Shown: positions 27,052 through 34,723 of the stretch, piece after piece
Layout: each line of letters starts with the position of its first letter
Position numbering within the stretch: the stretch's first letter is position 1
Source: Cytophagales bacterium
Lineage (GTDB): Bacteria; Bacteroidota; Bacteroidia; Cytophagales; Thermoflexibacteraceae
Direction of reading: 5' to 3'
NCBI GenBank assembly: GCA_947457925.1
Contig: CANGYA010000004.1
Coordinates: forward strand, 1-57,413
DNA: 57,413 bases
Notes under the pieces: model-generated
What the model was told of the DNA's origin: nothing
Seen by the model: the letters and a program-made list of their open reading frames with translations, nothing else
The model's database searches: none
Position numbers and translations under genes: made by a program

Positions 27052-27630
27052 CTACATAAAATTCTCTTTCAATGCCTCATAAACCCTATGAATAGGCAAA
27101 CCGACTACATTAAAGTACGAACCGTCTATGCGTATAATCCCTGTCATACCTATCCACTCTTGTACGCCATAGCTACCCGCCTTGTCAAAAGGTTTGTACT
27201 GTGCTACATAATGGGCTATTTCCGCCTCGTCCAAGTCCCGAAAATATACGTCTGTGGTATCACTCAAAGCCACTTGTTTTTGCGTTGTAGTCAAACAAAA
27301 ACCTGTTACTACTTGGTGTTTTGCCCCAGAAAGTAAGGTGAGCATCGCTATTGCCTCTGCTGCGTCTGCGGGTTTGTTCAAAATTTTGTTGCCACAAATC
27401 ACCACCGTATCTGCCGTAATTAATAGTTCGTTAGGTTGCAATTCGGGTAAAAAAGCTGCTGCTTTGCGTTGTGCCAACATCACAGGCACTTCGGCAAGGG
27501 GCATAGCTGGCGAAAAACTCTCGTCTATGTCTTTCAAACGAATCTCAAAAGGTAGCCCCAAATCCTTTAACATACCTTGTCGGCGAGGAGATTGAGAAGC
27601 TAAAATTAGTTTATAGGGTAGTTGTAACAT
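27052..27630 (-). CDS. maf: Maf-family nucleoside triphosphate pyrophosphatase
   Basis: This 192-residue house-cleaning pyrophosphatase hydrolyses non-canonical or UTP/dTTP-type nucleotides to the monophosphate. Family motifs are LILASQSPRRQGML at the N-terminus, LITADTVV, and a C-terminal YGVQEWIGMTGIIRIDGSYFNVVGLP. Substrate preference cannot be decided by eye. Confidence 0.93.
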   Translation of the reverse strand: MLQLPYKLILASQSPRRQGMLKDLGLPFEIRLKDIDESFSPAMPLAEVPVMLAQRKAAAFLPELQPNELLITADTVVICGNKILNKPADAAEAIAMLTLLSGAKHQVVTGFCLTTTQKQVALSDTTDVYFRDLDEAEIAHYVAQYKPFDKAGSYGVQEWIGMTGIIRIDGSYFNVVGLPIHRVYEALKENFM

Positions 27631-27659
27631 ATAATAATTAGTTTTAAGAGAGCTAAACC

Positions 27660-27721
27660 TGTAGAACGGACTTTAGTCCGTTTAAGATACTTTCTTAAAC
27701 GGACTAAAGTCCGTTCTACAG
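27660..27721. repeat. REP-like palindrome, ACTTTAGTCCGT family
   Basis: TGTAGAACGGACTTTAGTCC and its reverse complement flank a short loop. It lies between maf and the decayed DUF4139 gene. Confidence 0.8.
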
Positions 27722-27731
27722 CAAATATATA

Positions 27732-28189
27732 TTATTTTTTATACTGCCTTTGGTTTTTCATGCGTTGTAGCGTAAGCGGCTTGCCTTTAGGGTGCTTAAT
27801 ATTGTAGCTCAACGCCATTGTTTGCGTTTCATTAGCTGCCAAATTCATTTTCCATGTCAATAAACCGTTGTCATCTTTGTCTGCCTTCGCAATATTCAAG
27901 ACTTCTACCTCAATTTCACTATTATACCAATTATAGATTAAGATACAGTCCAAAGATGTCATCTTTTTACGAGTGTAGCAACTTGCAATTTTGCTGTTTT
28001 TACAAAAGATGACATCTTTACACATTGAACTATCTACTAATTATAATTGGTATTACCCAACACAGGCACTTAGTCTTTTAGGTGCAGTTGTACGGGCAAG
28101 GCACTTGTGTTGTGTATCGTAATTCCGTACTCAAAAGTTTCGGTAACGGTGCTGCTCATAAACTTCTTGCTACTTAGGTATTTAACTGC
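27732..28189 (-). pseudogene. Decayed DUF4139 (mucoidy-inhibitor-like) gene, C-terminal remnant
   Basis: Read on the minus strand, 28189 to 28069 encodes VKYLSSKKF, TFEYGITIHNT and LPVQLHLKD, matching the DUF4139 core. The next codon is TAA where the family has Gln of DQVP. The following DNA is a MITE-like insertion (27925-28052). Coding resumes as NSEIEVEV, GLLTWKMNL, MALSYNIKHPKG and ends QYKK. An in-frame TAG precedes the remnant at 28190-28192. The open frame at 27732-28025 is only the C-terminal piece plus translated insertion sequence. Further upstream, minus-strand 28283-28405 has a short coding-like stretch, not assigned. Confidence 0.85.
27925..28052. mobile_element. MITE-like insertion in the DUF4139 pseudogene
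   Basis: The terminal inverted repeats are TACCAATTATA and TATAATTGGTA, flanked on both sides by TTA (possibly ATTA), as expected of a short target duplication. Inside, AAAGATGTCATCTTTT and AAAAGATGACATCTTT pair across a loop of about 45 bases. It carries no transposase. Confidence 0.75.
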
Positions 28190-28502
28190 CTAAAAGAAAA
28201 GATGTGTACATACAACAGGTATCCGCATAAGCAACTTCCATATAATGCCGTTTTGCTTACTTTTTAGGCAATAGTAGGTATATTTTCAATTGGTGTTACT
28301 ATTTTTTCTTGGTCATACGTAGCCCTTGCAGATAAAACTCAACTGGTTGCCTTTGGCTACTTTCAACACTCGGCTGCTGATACTGCCTTTGCTCTTGGCT
28401 AAGGCTACCCAACTATAGCTGCTTATAGTTATCTGATGTAAAGCAGAAAAAAAGCAACTTATTTTCAGTAACTTACGTAAAACAAAGAAAAAAGTAGCAC
28501 AC

Positions 28503-28532
28503 TTGCTTTTTTTGAAAAAAAACCTATTTTTG
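28503..28532 (+). promoter_or_regulatory. Promoter for phoH
   Basis: TTG at 28503-28505, a 19-base spacer, then TATTTTTG at 28525-28532. The TTG start codon follows 38 bases later. Confidence 0.6.
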
Positions 28533-28569
28533 TTTTACTTTTTAATCACCTAAAACCTTCAAAAAAGAT

Positions 28570-29529
28570 TTGATAGAAAAAATAATCACCTTAGAGAATA
28601 TCTCCTTAGTGGATTTCTTAGGTGCAGAAAACCGCAACCTGAAAGCCATAGCACAGGCTTTTCCTGAAAGTAAAATCATTTCGCGGGGGAATGAATTACG
28701 TATTAAGGGCAACACCGCAGAAATCGTACAAATTAATGACATTATCAACAGTTTGCTCGAACACTATAACAAGTATGGGCGGGTAAATGCTGAAGATGTG
28801 AGTACCTATTTGCGACAAGACAGCATAGACACCGTTTTTAAGGTAGATAATATGCAAGAAGACATTATCTTGTATGGAGCAAATGGGCAACCAATTAAAC
28901 CTCGTACTACCAACCAAAAACATTTGGTAGAAACGGTGTTCAAAAATGATTTGGTGTTTGCTGTAGGTCCTGCGGGAACAGGCAAAACGTATGTGGCGGT
29001 GGCGTTGGCGGTGAGAGCCTTGAAAAACAAACAGGTCAAAAAGATTATTGTTACAAGACCTGCCGTAGAAGCTGGCGAAAATTTGGGCTTCTTACCCGGA
29101 GATTTAAAAGAAAAAATTGACCCATATTTGCGACCTATTTATGACGCATTGGAGGAAATGGTGAACTTAGAGAAACTCAAGTTTTACCAAGAACGAAATA
29201 TCATTGAAATTGCTCCGATTGCGTTTATGCGTGGACGAACTTTGCATAATGCCTTTGTGATTGTAGATGAAGCCCAAAACACGACCTCTATGCAGATGAA
29301 AATGCTTTTGACTCGTTTAGGCACCAACTCTAAAATGATTATCACAGGGGACACAACGCAAGTGGACTTGCCCAAAAACCAAAAATCTGGCTTGGTAGAA
29401 GCCTTGTCTTTACTCAAAGGTGTAGAAGGCATTGGCGTATTAGAATTAGAAGCCAAAGACGTGGTAAGACACCGTTTAGTGAAGAAAATTATTGAGGCGT
29501 ATGACAAGCAGCCCAAAAATCAACAATAA
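28570..29529 (+). CDS. phoH: PhoH-family ATPase
   Basis: This 319-residue cytoplasmic ATPase of the PhoH family is linked to RNA metabolism by its KH-like N-terminus. The N-terminal region (ENRNLKAIAQAFPESKIISRG) is followed by Walker A GPAGTGKT and Walker B VIVDEAQN with TSMQMKMLLTRLG. GDTTQVDLP and the C-terminal VVRHRLVKKIIEAYD are diagnostic. The start is TTG at 28570: an in-frame stop lies shortly upstream, and the next ATG is about 105 codons in and would delete conserved sequence. Confidence 0.93.
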   Translation: MIEKIITLENISLVDFLGAENRNLKAIAQAFPESKIISRGNELRIKGNTAEIVQINDIINSLLEHYNKYGRVNAEDVSTYLRQDSIDTVFKVDNMQEDIILYGANGQPIKPRTTNQKHLVETVFKNDLVFAVGPAGTGKTYVAVALAVRALKNKQVKKIIVTRPAVEAGENLGFLPGDLKEKIDPYLRPIYDALEEMVNLEKLKFYQERNIIEIAPIAFMRGRTLHNAFVIVDEAQNTTSMQMKMLLTRLGTNSKMIITGDTTQVDLPKNQKSGLVEALSLLKGVEGIGVLELEAKDVVRHRLVKKIIEAYDKQPKNQQ

Positions 29530-29531
29530 AT

Positions 29532-29580
29532 ATATGGATACGTTGCCAATAGTCATAGACTTTGGTCAGCGTATCCATAT
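29532..29580 (+). terminator. Hairpin after phoH
   Basis: ATATGGATACG and CGTATCCATAT are perfect 11-base arms around a loop of about 27 bases that contains AGACTTTGGTC, a degenerate relative of the ACTTTAGTC repeats. Confidence 0.55.
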
Positions 29581-29619
29581 AAGTTAATTGATATTTTAAA
29601 CTGAAAAACTAAACAAGAA

Positions 29620-30453
29620 ATGGATAAAAAGTTATTAGGTTCTCAAACAGCCAAAGGAGGTTTTGCTAATGAACATGCTATTGTTGCCAAATTTAATGAA
29701 TGGAAAAGTGATAATGATGCACAAAATTGGTTGCAAATTATGGATTATGAACTCAGCCAACTTGATACGGTAACAGCTATCCAAATTCCTAGCAAAATCA
29801 AAAAAACTGATGCAAAAAGATACGGTGTAACAGAAATAGAATATGAAAAGTTTGTAAAATTTAAGAAAGCTGATGTTCAAATAAAACTAATTATTCAAAT
29901 TGGCGAAATAGTGAAAATAGAAAATTTATCTCTCAAAAAAGCAAATTCAAATGCAGATTTTAACCAAATAGACAAGAGAACAGTTAGTAATTATCAAGAA
30001 ATGTGGGGCTTTGATAACGAAGTGGCTTTGTGGCTTAAACTATTTTCAGGAGAACTATTAGTAGAAAACTATCCCAATTTGCTACAAAACCAAATTTTGA
30101 GAGAAACTAACAGAATTTTTATTGATGAAATGCCTAAAAATATTCAAGATAAAATAATCAATTTCTTTGATAAAAATCGTATCATTGTATTGGGAGATAC
30201 CTTACGTGGAAGAGGTGGGTTGGCAGCAGATTGGGTTTTAGTAACCAAACAAAATACAGATGATACAACCACTTGGATTTTAAAAGACATTAATACTGTA
30301 CTTAATTTTTACGGAAGTGGGGAAGTAAAAATATCGCCAAAAGGTAGTTTAACCGTTGGTAAGATTTTTATGCAACGTAAGGGCGGCACACCTGACCCAA
30401 CCAAATTACAATTCAAATTTAAACCTTGTGATTTATTTGACTTAGATTTATGA
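29620..30453 (+). CDS. Type II restriction endonuclease, HinP1I-like
   Basis: This 277-residue protein resembles R.HinP1I (which cuts GCGC) from recalled family sequence. Shared are the N-terminal LGSQTAKGGF with FNEWK, the segment FNQIDKR with YQEMWGFD, and a C-terminal block DTLRGRGGLAADWVLV, YGSGEVKISPKGS and MQRKGG. HinP1I uses an SDX(n)QxK-type active site. Here the aligned residues read AD (in FKKADVQ) and SLK (in ENLSLKK), keeping the Asp and Lys but not Gln. The stop overlaps the methyltransferase start by four bases, giving a coupled restriction-modification operon. Recognition of GCGC is a hypothesis. Confidence 0.82.
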   Translation: MDKKLLGSQTAKGGFANEHAIVAKFNEWKSDNDAQNWLQIMDYELSQLDTVTAIQIPSKIKKTDAKRYGVTEIEYEKFVKFKKADVQIKLIIQIGEIVKIENLSLKKANSNADFNQIDKRTVSNYQEMWGFDNEVALWLKLFSGELLVENYPNLLQNQILRETNRIFIDEMPKNIQDKIINFFDKNRIIVLGDTLRGRGGLAADWVLVTKQNTDDTTTWILKDINTVLNFYGSGEVKISPKGSLTVGKIFMQRKGGTPDPTKLQFKFKPCDLFDLDL

Positions 30454-31238
30454 TAGAACTCAATAAAATATATAATGAAAACTGCTTAGAAACTATGTCG
30501 AAAATGCCTTCTAATTTTGTAGATATGGTTTTGACAAGTCCACCTTATGACGATTTACGAAACTATGAAGGCTACCAATTTGATTTTCAGCCGATTGCAA
30601 AAGAATTGTTTAGAATAGTGAAAGACAATGGTATTGTAATTTGGGTAGTTGGAGATAAAACCGAAAACGGAACAGAAACAGGCACAAGTTTCAAACAAGC
30701 ATTGTATTTTAAAGAAATTGGCTTTAATTTACACGATACAATGCTATATTACAAAAATAATCCTATGCCCACCACAGGAAAACGATACCACCAACATTTT
30801 GAATATATGTTTGCTTTCTCCAAAGGAAGCCCTAAAACCTTTAATCCCTTAACGGAAAGCACAAAATATAGAGGCTTGGCTAATATGAAAAATAGAGGAA
30901 AAAACGGGAGTTTGGAATATGAGAAAGTTGCAAGAACCACAGAAAAAAAAATAGGAAATGTATTTTTTTATTCTATTGGTGGAGGAATTTCTACCAAAGA
31001 TAAAATTGCTTATCAACACCCCGCCATTTTTCCTGAACAGTTAGCCTACGACCAAATCTATACGTGGACAAATGAAAAGGAGTTAGTATATGACCCATTC
31101 ATGGGCAGTGGTACTACAGCAAAAATAGCCCAAGAAATGAGTAGAAAGTGGTTAGGTTCTGAAATTTCAAAAGAGTATGTAAAAATAGCAGAAGAAAGGC
31201 TTAAATTATTGATTAACAGTAAATCTTTTTATCAATAA
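30450..31238 (+). CDS. Type II DNA methyltransferase, amino-methylating beta class (probably N4-cytosine)
   Basis: This 262-residue methyltransferase has the catalytic motif IV TSPPY (29-33) before the SAM-binding motif I DPFMGSG (215-221), which defines the beta class. The Ser-Pro-Pro-Tyr form is typical of N4-cytosine enzymes, whereas adenine enzymes usually have DPPY. The region between the motifs (about 60-190) would contain target recognition. It is the second gene of the operon with the HinP1I-like endonuclease and should protect the same site. As I recall it, the HinP1I methyltransferase is of the C5-cytosine class, so this pairing would be a different combination. Confidence 0.9.
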   Translation: MIELNKIYNENCLETMSKMPSNFVDMVLTSPPYDDLRNYEGYQFDFQPIAKELFRIVKDNGIVIWVVGDKTENGTETGTSFKQALYFKEIGFNLHDTMLYYKNNPMPTTGKRYHQHFEYMFAFSKGSPKTFNPLTESTKYRGLANMKNRGKNGSLEYEKVARTTEKKIGNVFFYSIGGGISTKDKIAYQHPAIFPEQLAYDQIYTWTNEKELVYDPFMGSGTTAKIAQEMSRKWLGSEISKEYVKIAEERLKLLINSKSFYQ

Positions 31239-31365
31239 CTTAGCAGAACAGAAAATAAACATCAGCTAAGATAGGCTTTGCAAACGTGGAGCAAAGATGC
31301 TGAAGATTAAATAATTGAATATTAAGTAACTAAAAATATTATTATTTTACTTTATTAGTTTAATA

Positions 31366-31473
31366 GTATTAAACTTTAGTCCGTTTTTGTGTGTTTTACA
31401 TCAAAAAATTTGTTCTTATATGGAAAAATTCTCATTTTCATTGCTAAAAACGGACTAAAGTCCGTTCTACAGT
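31366..31473. repeat. Imperfect REP-like palindrome, ACTTTAGTCCGT family
   Basis: TAAACTTTAGTCCGTTTT and AAAACGGACTAAAGTCCGTT lie about 60 bases apart. The left arm has lost its outer part. It lies between the methyltransferase gene and the glycosyltransferase gene. Confidence 0.6.
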
Positions 31474-31500
31474 TACTACGCAACTATCGTTACTTATTCA

Positions 31501-32481
31501 ATGAAAATTTCTATTATCGTAGCAGCTCGCAATGAAGAACAGCATATTTTGGCGTGTTTGCAGTCCTTAGCAGCCTTAGAGTACGGTACACACACAATAG
31601 AAATACTCATAGGCGATGACCAATCTACTGATGCCACAGCCGAAATAGTCCGAAATTTCATCAAAAACTATCCAAAATTTCGCCTTATTACCATTCTCCC
31701 CTCCCCTACTCTACAAGGAAAAACCAATGCCTTAGCACAACTTTGCCAAAAAGCCACAGGCGAATGGTTTATCTTTACAGATGCAGATATGATTTTACCT
31801 AAGTTTTGGTTATTAAAAATAGTAGAAAAAATTACGCCTTCCACAGGTGTCATAGTGGGCTGTACTGTCCCCTACCCTACTAACTGGTGGGCTGCACTAC
31901 AAACTTTGGATTGGGCTTTGTACTTGGGTGTTATTCATGCTTTGTCTTTGCTGCACATTCCTATTACGGGTATGGGCAATAACATGGCAGTAGCCCAAAA
32001 AGCCTACAGACAAGTAGGTGGCTATGAACAACTGCCTTTTTCTTTAACAGAAGACTACCGTTTATTCAAAGCTATTACCTCACAAGGCTTTGATTTTCAG
32101 CAACTTTATGACAGAAATGTATTAGGTATGACACAAGCTGTACCCACTTGGAAAGAACTATTGGAACAAAGAAAAAGATGGTTAGCAGAGTTTCAAGAAT
32201 TTCCTTTGGGTATCAAATTGGGTATTTTGGGGCAAGGATTTTTTGTATTTTTGTTGCTATTTTTAGCATGGCTAAATCCTTTGTGGGCTGGTGGCGTATG
32301 GGCAGCAAGGTGTTTAGTAAGTAGTTTTTTATTAGGTATTTATTTGTATAAATTAAACTTATTAAAATATATTTTATACTTTATTTTTTACGAGCTATTT
32401 AGTTTGGTTTTTTATACCCATCTTGTAGTATTGCTTTTGCTACCCAAAAAATATAGTTGGAAAGGGCGGAGTTTTGTATAG
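31501..32481 (+). CDS. Family 2 glycosyltransferase with C-terminal membrane helices
   Basis: This 326-residue GT-A glycosyltransferase has IIVAARNEEQHI at the N-terminus, GDDQSTDATAEIV and the metal-binding FTDADM. The processive-type acceptor motif TEDYRLFKA and a QRKRW motif follow. Three hydrophobic helices occupy about residues 240-315. It probably transfers a sugar onto a membrane lipid or polysaccharide at the cytoplasmic face. Donor and acceptor are not evident and no cell-wall cluster surrounds it. Confidence 0.88.
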   Translation: MKISIIVAARNEEQHILACLQSLAALEYGTHTIEILIGDDQSTDATAEIVRNFIKNYPKFRLITILPSPTLQGKTNALAQLCQKATGEWFIFTDADMILPKFWLLKIVEKITPSTGVIVGCTVPYPTNWWAALQTLDWALYLGVIHALSLLHIPITGMGNNMAVAQKAYRQVGGYEQLPFSLTEDYRLFKAITSQGFDFQQLYDRNVLGMTQAVPTWKELLEQRKRWLAEFQEFPLGIKLGILGQGFFVFLLLFLAWLNPLWAGGVWAARCLVSSFLLGIYLYKLNLLKYILYFIFYELFSLVFYTHLVVLLLLPKKYSWKGRSFV

Positions 32482-32518
32482 TCTGTAGTGTGGGCTTTAG
32501 TCTACACTACAGACTATA
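32477..32518. terminator. Palindromic terminator, GGCTTTAG type
   Basis: TATAGTCTGTAGTGT and ACACTACAGACTATA are perfect arms. The hairpin overlaps the stop of the glycosyltransferase gene and lies between converging genes. Confidence 0.7.
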
Positions 32519-32531
32519 CAAAACAGCTACG

Positions 32532-33179
32532 TTATTTACCAAATCCAGCATGAAGTAATTTGAGTCCACCCACATCTTTATCTGTTAATAAAGGTAAGGC
32601 TCTTGTAATTTTCTCCATTTCCCAATCCCACCATTTTAGTTCTAATAAAGTAGCTATTTCATCGTCAGAAAACCTCTTTTTAATTTCTTTGGCGGGGTTT
32701 CCGCCTACAATCGTGTAGGGTGGCACATCTTTGGTTACGGTGGAATTGGTGGCTATGATAGCCCCATCTCCTATCTTTACGCCTGCCATAATGGTGGCGT
32801 TGTAACCTATCCAAACGTCATTACCTATCACAATGTTGCCTTTGTGGGGGTAGGTTTTGTTGTCCATTGCCCCTGCCCAGTCTTCGCCAAAAATAGCAAA
32901 AGGATAAGTAGAAACGGCATCTACCAAATGATTTGCTCCATTCATAATAAATTTTACGTCTGAGGCTATCATACAAAATTTACCAATAATGAGTTTGTCG
33001 CTAATAAAGTCAAAGTGATACTTTACATTTTTCTCAAAATTGTAAACGTCCTCAAAATCATCATAATACGTATAGTCGCCTACAATAATATTGGGGTTTT
33101 TGATAATATTTTTCAAAAAACAAAGCCGTTGGTAGTGAGGCAACGGAAAAATTTGGTCTTTGTCAGATATTTTGGACAT
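32532..33179 (-). CDS. Hexapeptide-repeat O-acetyltransferase (Vat/CatB-like)
   Basis: This 215-residue left-handed beta-helix acyltransferase belongs to the xenobiotic acetyltransferase group. It shows VGDYTYYDDFED, IGKFCMIASDVKFIMNGANH (with the conserved catalytic-type His), FGEDWAGAM, the hexapeptide repeats IVIGNDVWIGYNATIMAGVKIG, and VGGNPAKEIKKRF. Relatives include the streptogramin A acetyltransferases (Vat) and CatB, but many chromosomal homologues have no resistance role. Antibiotic inactivation cannot be concluded. It has no functional neighbours. Confidence 0.88.
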   Translation of the reverse strand: MSKISDKDQIFPLPHYQRLCFLKNIIKNPNIIVGDYTYYDDFEDVYNFEKNVKYHFDFISDKLIIGKFCMIASDVKFIMNGANHLVDAVSTYPFAIFGEDWAGAMDNKTYPHKGNIVIGNDVWIGYNATIMAGVKIGDGAIIATNSTVTKDVPPYTIVGGNPAKEIKKRFSDDEIATLLELKWWDWEMEKITRALPLLTDKDVGGLKLLHAGFGK

Positions 33180-33242
33180 AAGGATAAAGGAGATTTTTAA
33201 AACTTATTTTCTGTATTTTACGCCAGATAAGTAACAAGACAA

Positions 33243-33530
33243 AATTAAAGTACATTCGCCTTTAGTGTCGTGCCTTAAAATGTTATAGTAAATTTATAGA
33301 AACTTATCCGACACCTTTTAGTGTCGTGCTTTAACACTTATAGCAAAACTAATTTTTTTCAAAGAAAAAAGTTAATTGTGTTCAAGAAGTTCTATAAAGA
33401 TGTAATCTTTTCAAAAGATTACATCTTTATAGAACTTCTTGAACACTAAGTATAACAATTTACAGCACGACACTACAGGCGAATACATTGACTATCAATT
33501 TATTCGCCTAAAGGCGAATATACTTTAATA
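33243..33530. repeat. ATTCGCC palindromic repeat split by a MITE
   Basis: The left arm ATTAAAGTACATTCGCC and the right part ending in TTCGCCTAAAGGCGAATATAC correspond to an uninterrupted copy at 36762-36831. The element at 33265-33473 lies between the arms. This explains most of the 419-base gap 33180-33598. Confidence 0.8.
33265..33473. mobile_element. 209-bp MITE (copy B family) with TA flanks, inserted in another repeat
   Basis: The ends GTGTCGTGC and GCACGACAC are inverted and flanked by TA at 33263-33264 and 33474-33475, like IS630/mariner-type insertions. A second TAGTGTCGTGC at 33319 begins the 155-bp body shared with copies A (1-148) and C (14852-15007). The central hairpin is TATAAAGATGTAATCTTT/AAAGATTACATCTTTATA. 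It carries no coding sequence. Confidence 0.75.
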
Positions 33531-33598
33531 ATTTCCACTTACTTAAGTATATTTGCAAAGCAAAATTGATAACTAAAAATTACTAAACATTTAAACAA

Positions 33599-34471
33599 GT
33601 GGAAAAATCTCGCAAAGTAAAAGTTGGTTTGGTGCAAATGTCTTGTACCAAAGACAAAGCTGCCAACATAGACAAAGCCTTAGCCAAAACCAGAGAAGCT
33701 GCGGCGAAGGGTGCAGAAATTGTATGTTTACAAGAATTGTTTTCTTCTTTATATTTTTGTGATGTAGAAGACTATGAAAACTTCAAATTAGCAGAACCCA
33801 TACCCGGTGATACTACTTTTAAATTTCAAGCCTTAGCCAAAGAGTTGGGTGTAGTGATTATCTGTTCTTTGTTCGAGAAAAGAGCCGAAGGATTATACCA
33901 TAACACAACGGCTGTAATAGACGCAGACGGTAGTTATTTGGGCAAATACCGTAAAAATCATATTCCTGATGACCCCGGTTACTACGAAAAATTTTATTTT
34001 ACTCCCGGCGATACAGGCTACCAAGTATTCAAAACTAAATTCGGTACGATTGGCGTGTTAATCTGTTGGGACCAGTGGTATCCAGAAGGAGCAAGAATTA
34101 CGAGTTTGATGGGGGCAGAAATGTTGTTTTTCCCTACGGCTATAGGCTGGGCAAACCACCAAACTGCCGAAGTAAACCAAGACCAATACAACGCATGGCA
34201 AATTGTACAACGCAGCCACGCCGTAGCCAATGGCGTACCTGTGATTAGCGTAAACCGCACAGGCGTAGAAGGTGATATGATATTTTGGGGTGGCTCTTTC
34301 GTAACCAATGCACAAGGCAAATTGTTGTACCAAGCCTCACATGACAAAGAGGAGGTGCATGTGGCAGAAATAGACAAAGAACAGTCTGATTATTACCGTA
34401 CCCACTGGCCTTTCCTAAGAGATAGACGCATAGAAACTTATGAACCTATTTTGAAAAGGTTTATTGATTAG
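33599..34471 (+). CDS. aguB: N-carbamoylputrescine amidase (carbon-nitrogen hydrolase)
   Basis: This 290-residue nitrilase-superfamily enzyme converts N-carbamoylputrescine to putrescine, CO2 and ammonia in polyamine synthesis. The catalytic triad is visible: E46 in CLQELF, K119 in YRKNHIPDDPGYYEK, and C156 in VLICWDQWYPEGAR. TAIGWANH and the C-terminal YYRTHWPFLRDRRIETY are typical of AguB. The start is GTG at 33599, directly before the conserved N-terminus. Agmatine deiminase, its usual partner, is not in the window. Confidence 0.92.
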   Translation: MEKSRKVKVGLVQMSCTKDKAANIDKALAKTREAAAKGAEIVCLQELFSSLYFCDVEDYENFKLAEPIPGDTTFKFQALAKELGVVIICSLFEKRAEGLYHNTTAVIDADGSYLGKYRKNHIPDDPGYYEKFYFTPGDTGYQVFKTKFGTIGVLICWDQWYPEGARITSLMGAEMLFFPTAIGWANHQTAEVNQDQYNAWQIVQRSHAVANGVPVISVNRTGVEGDMIFWGGSFVTNAQGKLLYQASHDKEEVHVAEIDKEQSDYYRTHWPFLRDRRIETYEPILKRFID

Positions 34472-34568
34472 TATAAATGAATGAATAGTGAACTTGGGTA
34501 GCTGTTTTGATAGACGAGTTCACTATTTAATTTTGGTAGTGCCACACAAGTAATGCTATATAGGCAAA

Positions 34569-34617
34569 AAAGGTGTAATCTTTTGAAGGGTGCGACCTCT
34601 CGCAAGATTACACCTTT
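34569..34617. repeat. Hairpin with the same conserved loop as 15211-15261
   Basis: The arms AAAGGTGTAATCTT/AAGATTACACCTTT enclose a loop whose reverse complement reads TTGCGAGAGGTCGCACCCTT. That sequence nearly matches the loop at 15211-15261, although the arms differ. Confidence 0.65.
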
Positions 34618-34723
34618 AGCATTACATCTTTAAGACCACCTTAATTTTAAGTCAAAAATTCCCTTAAAAAAATATAATCTTTATTTAAGCCTATAAACCC
34701 CAGTCCTATCAAGCTTAAACCCC

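Noticed and set aside
27732-28025. 97-residue open frame as a real gene
   Set aside because: Its first ~35 residues are translated MITE sequence and the rest is the C-terminus of the decayed DUF4139 gene.
32532-33179. Streptogramin or chloramphenicol resistance gene
   Set aside because: The hexapeptide acetyltransferase family is broad and no mobile context is present; only family membership can be supported.
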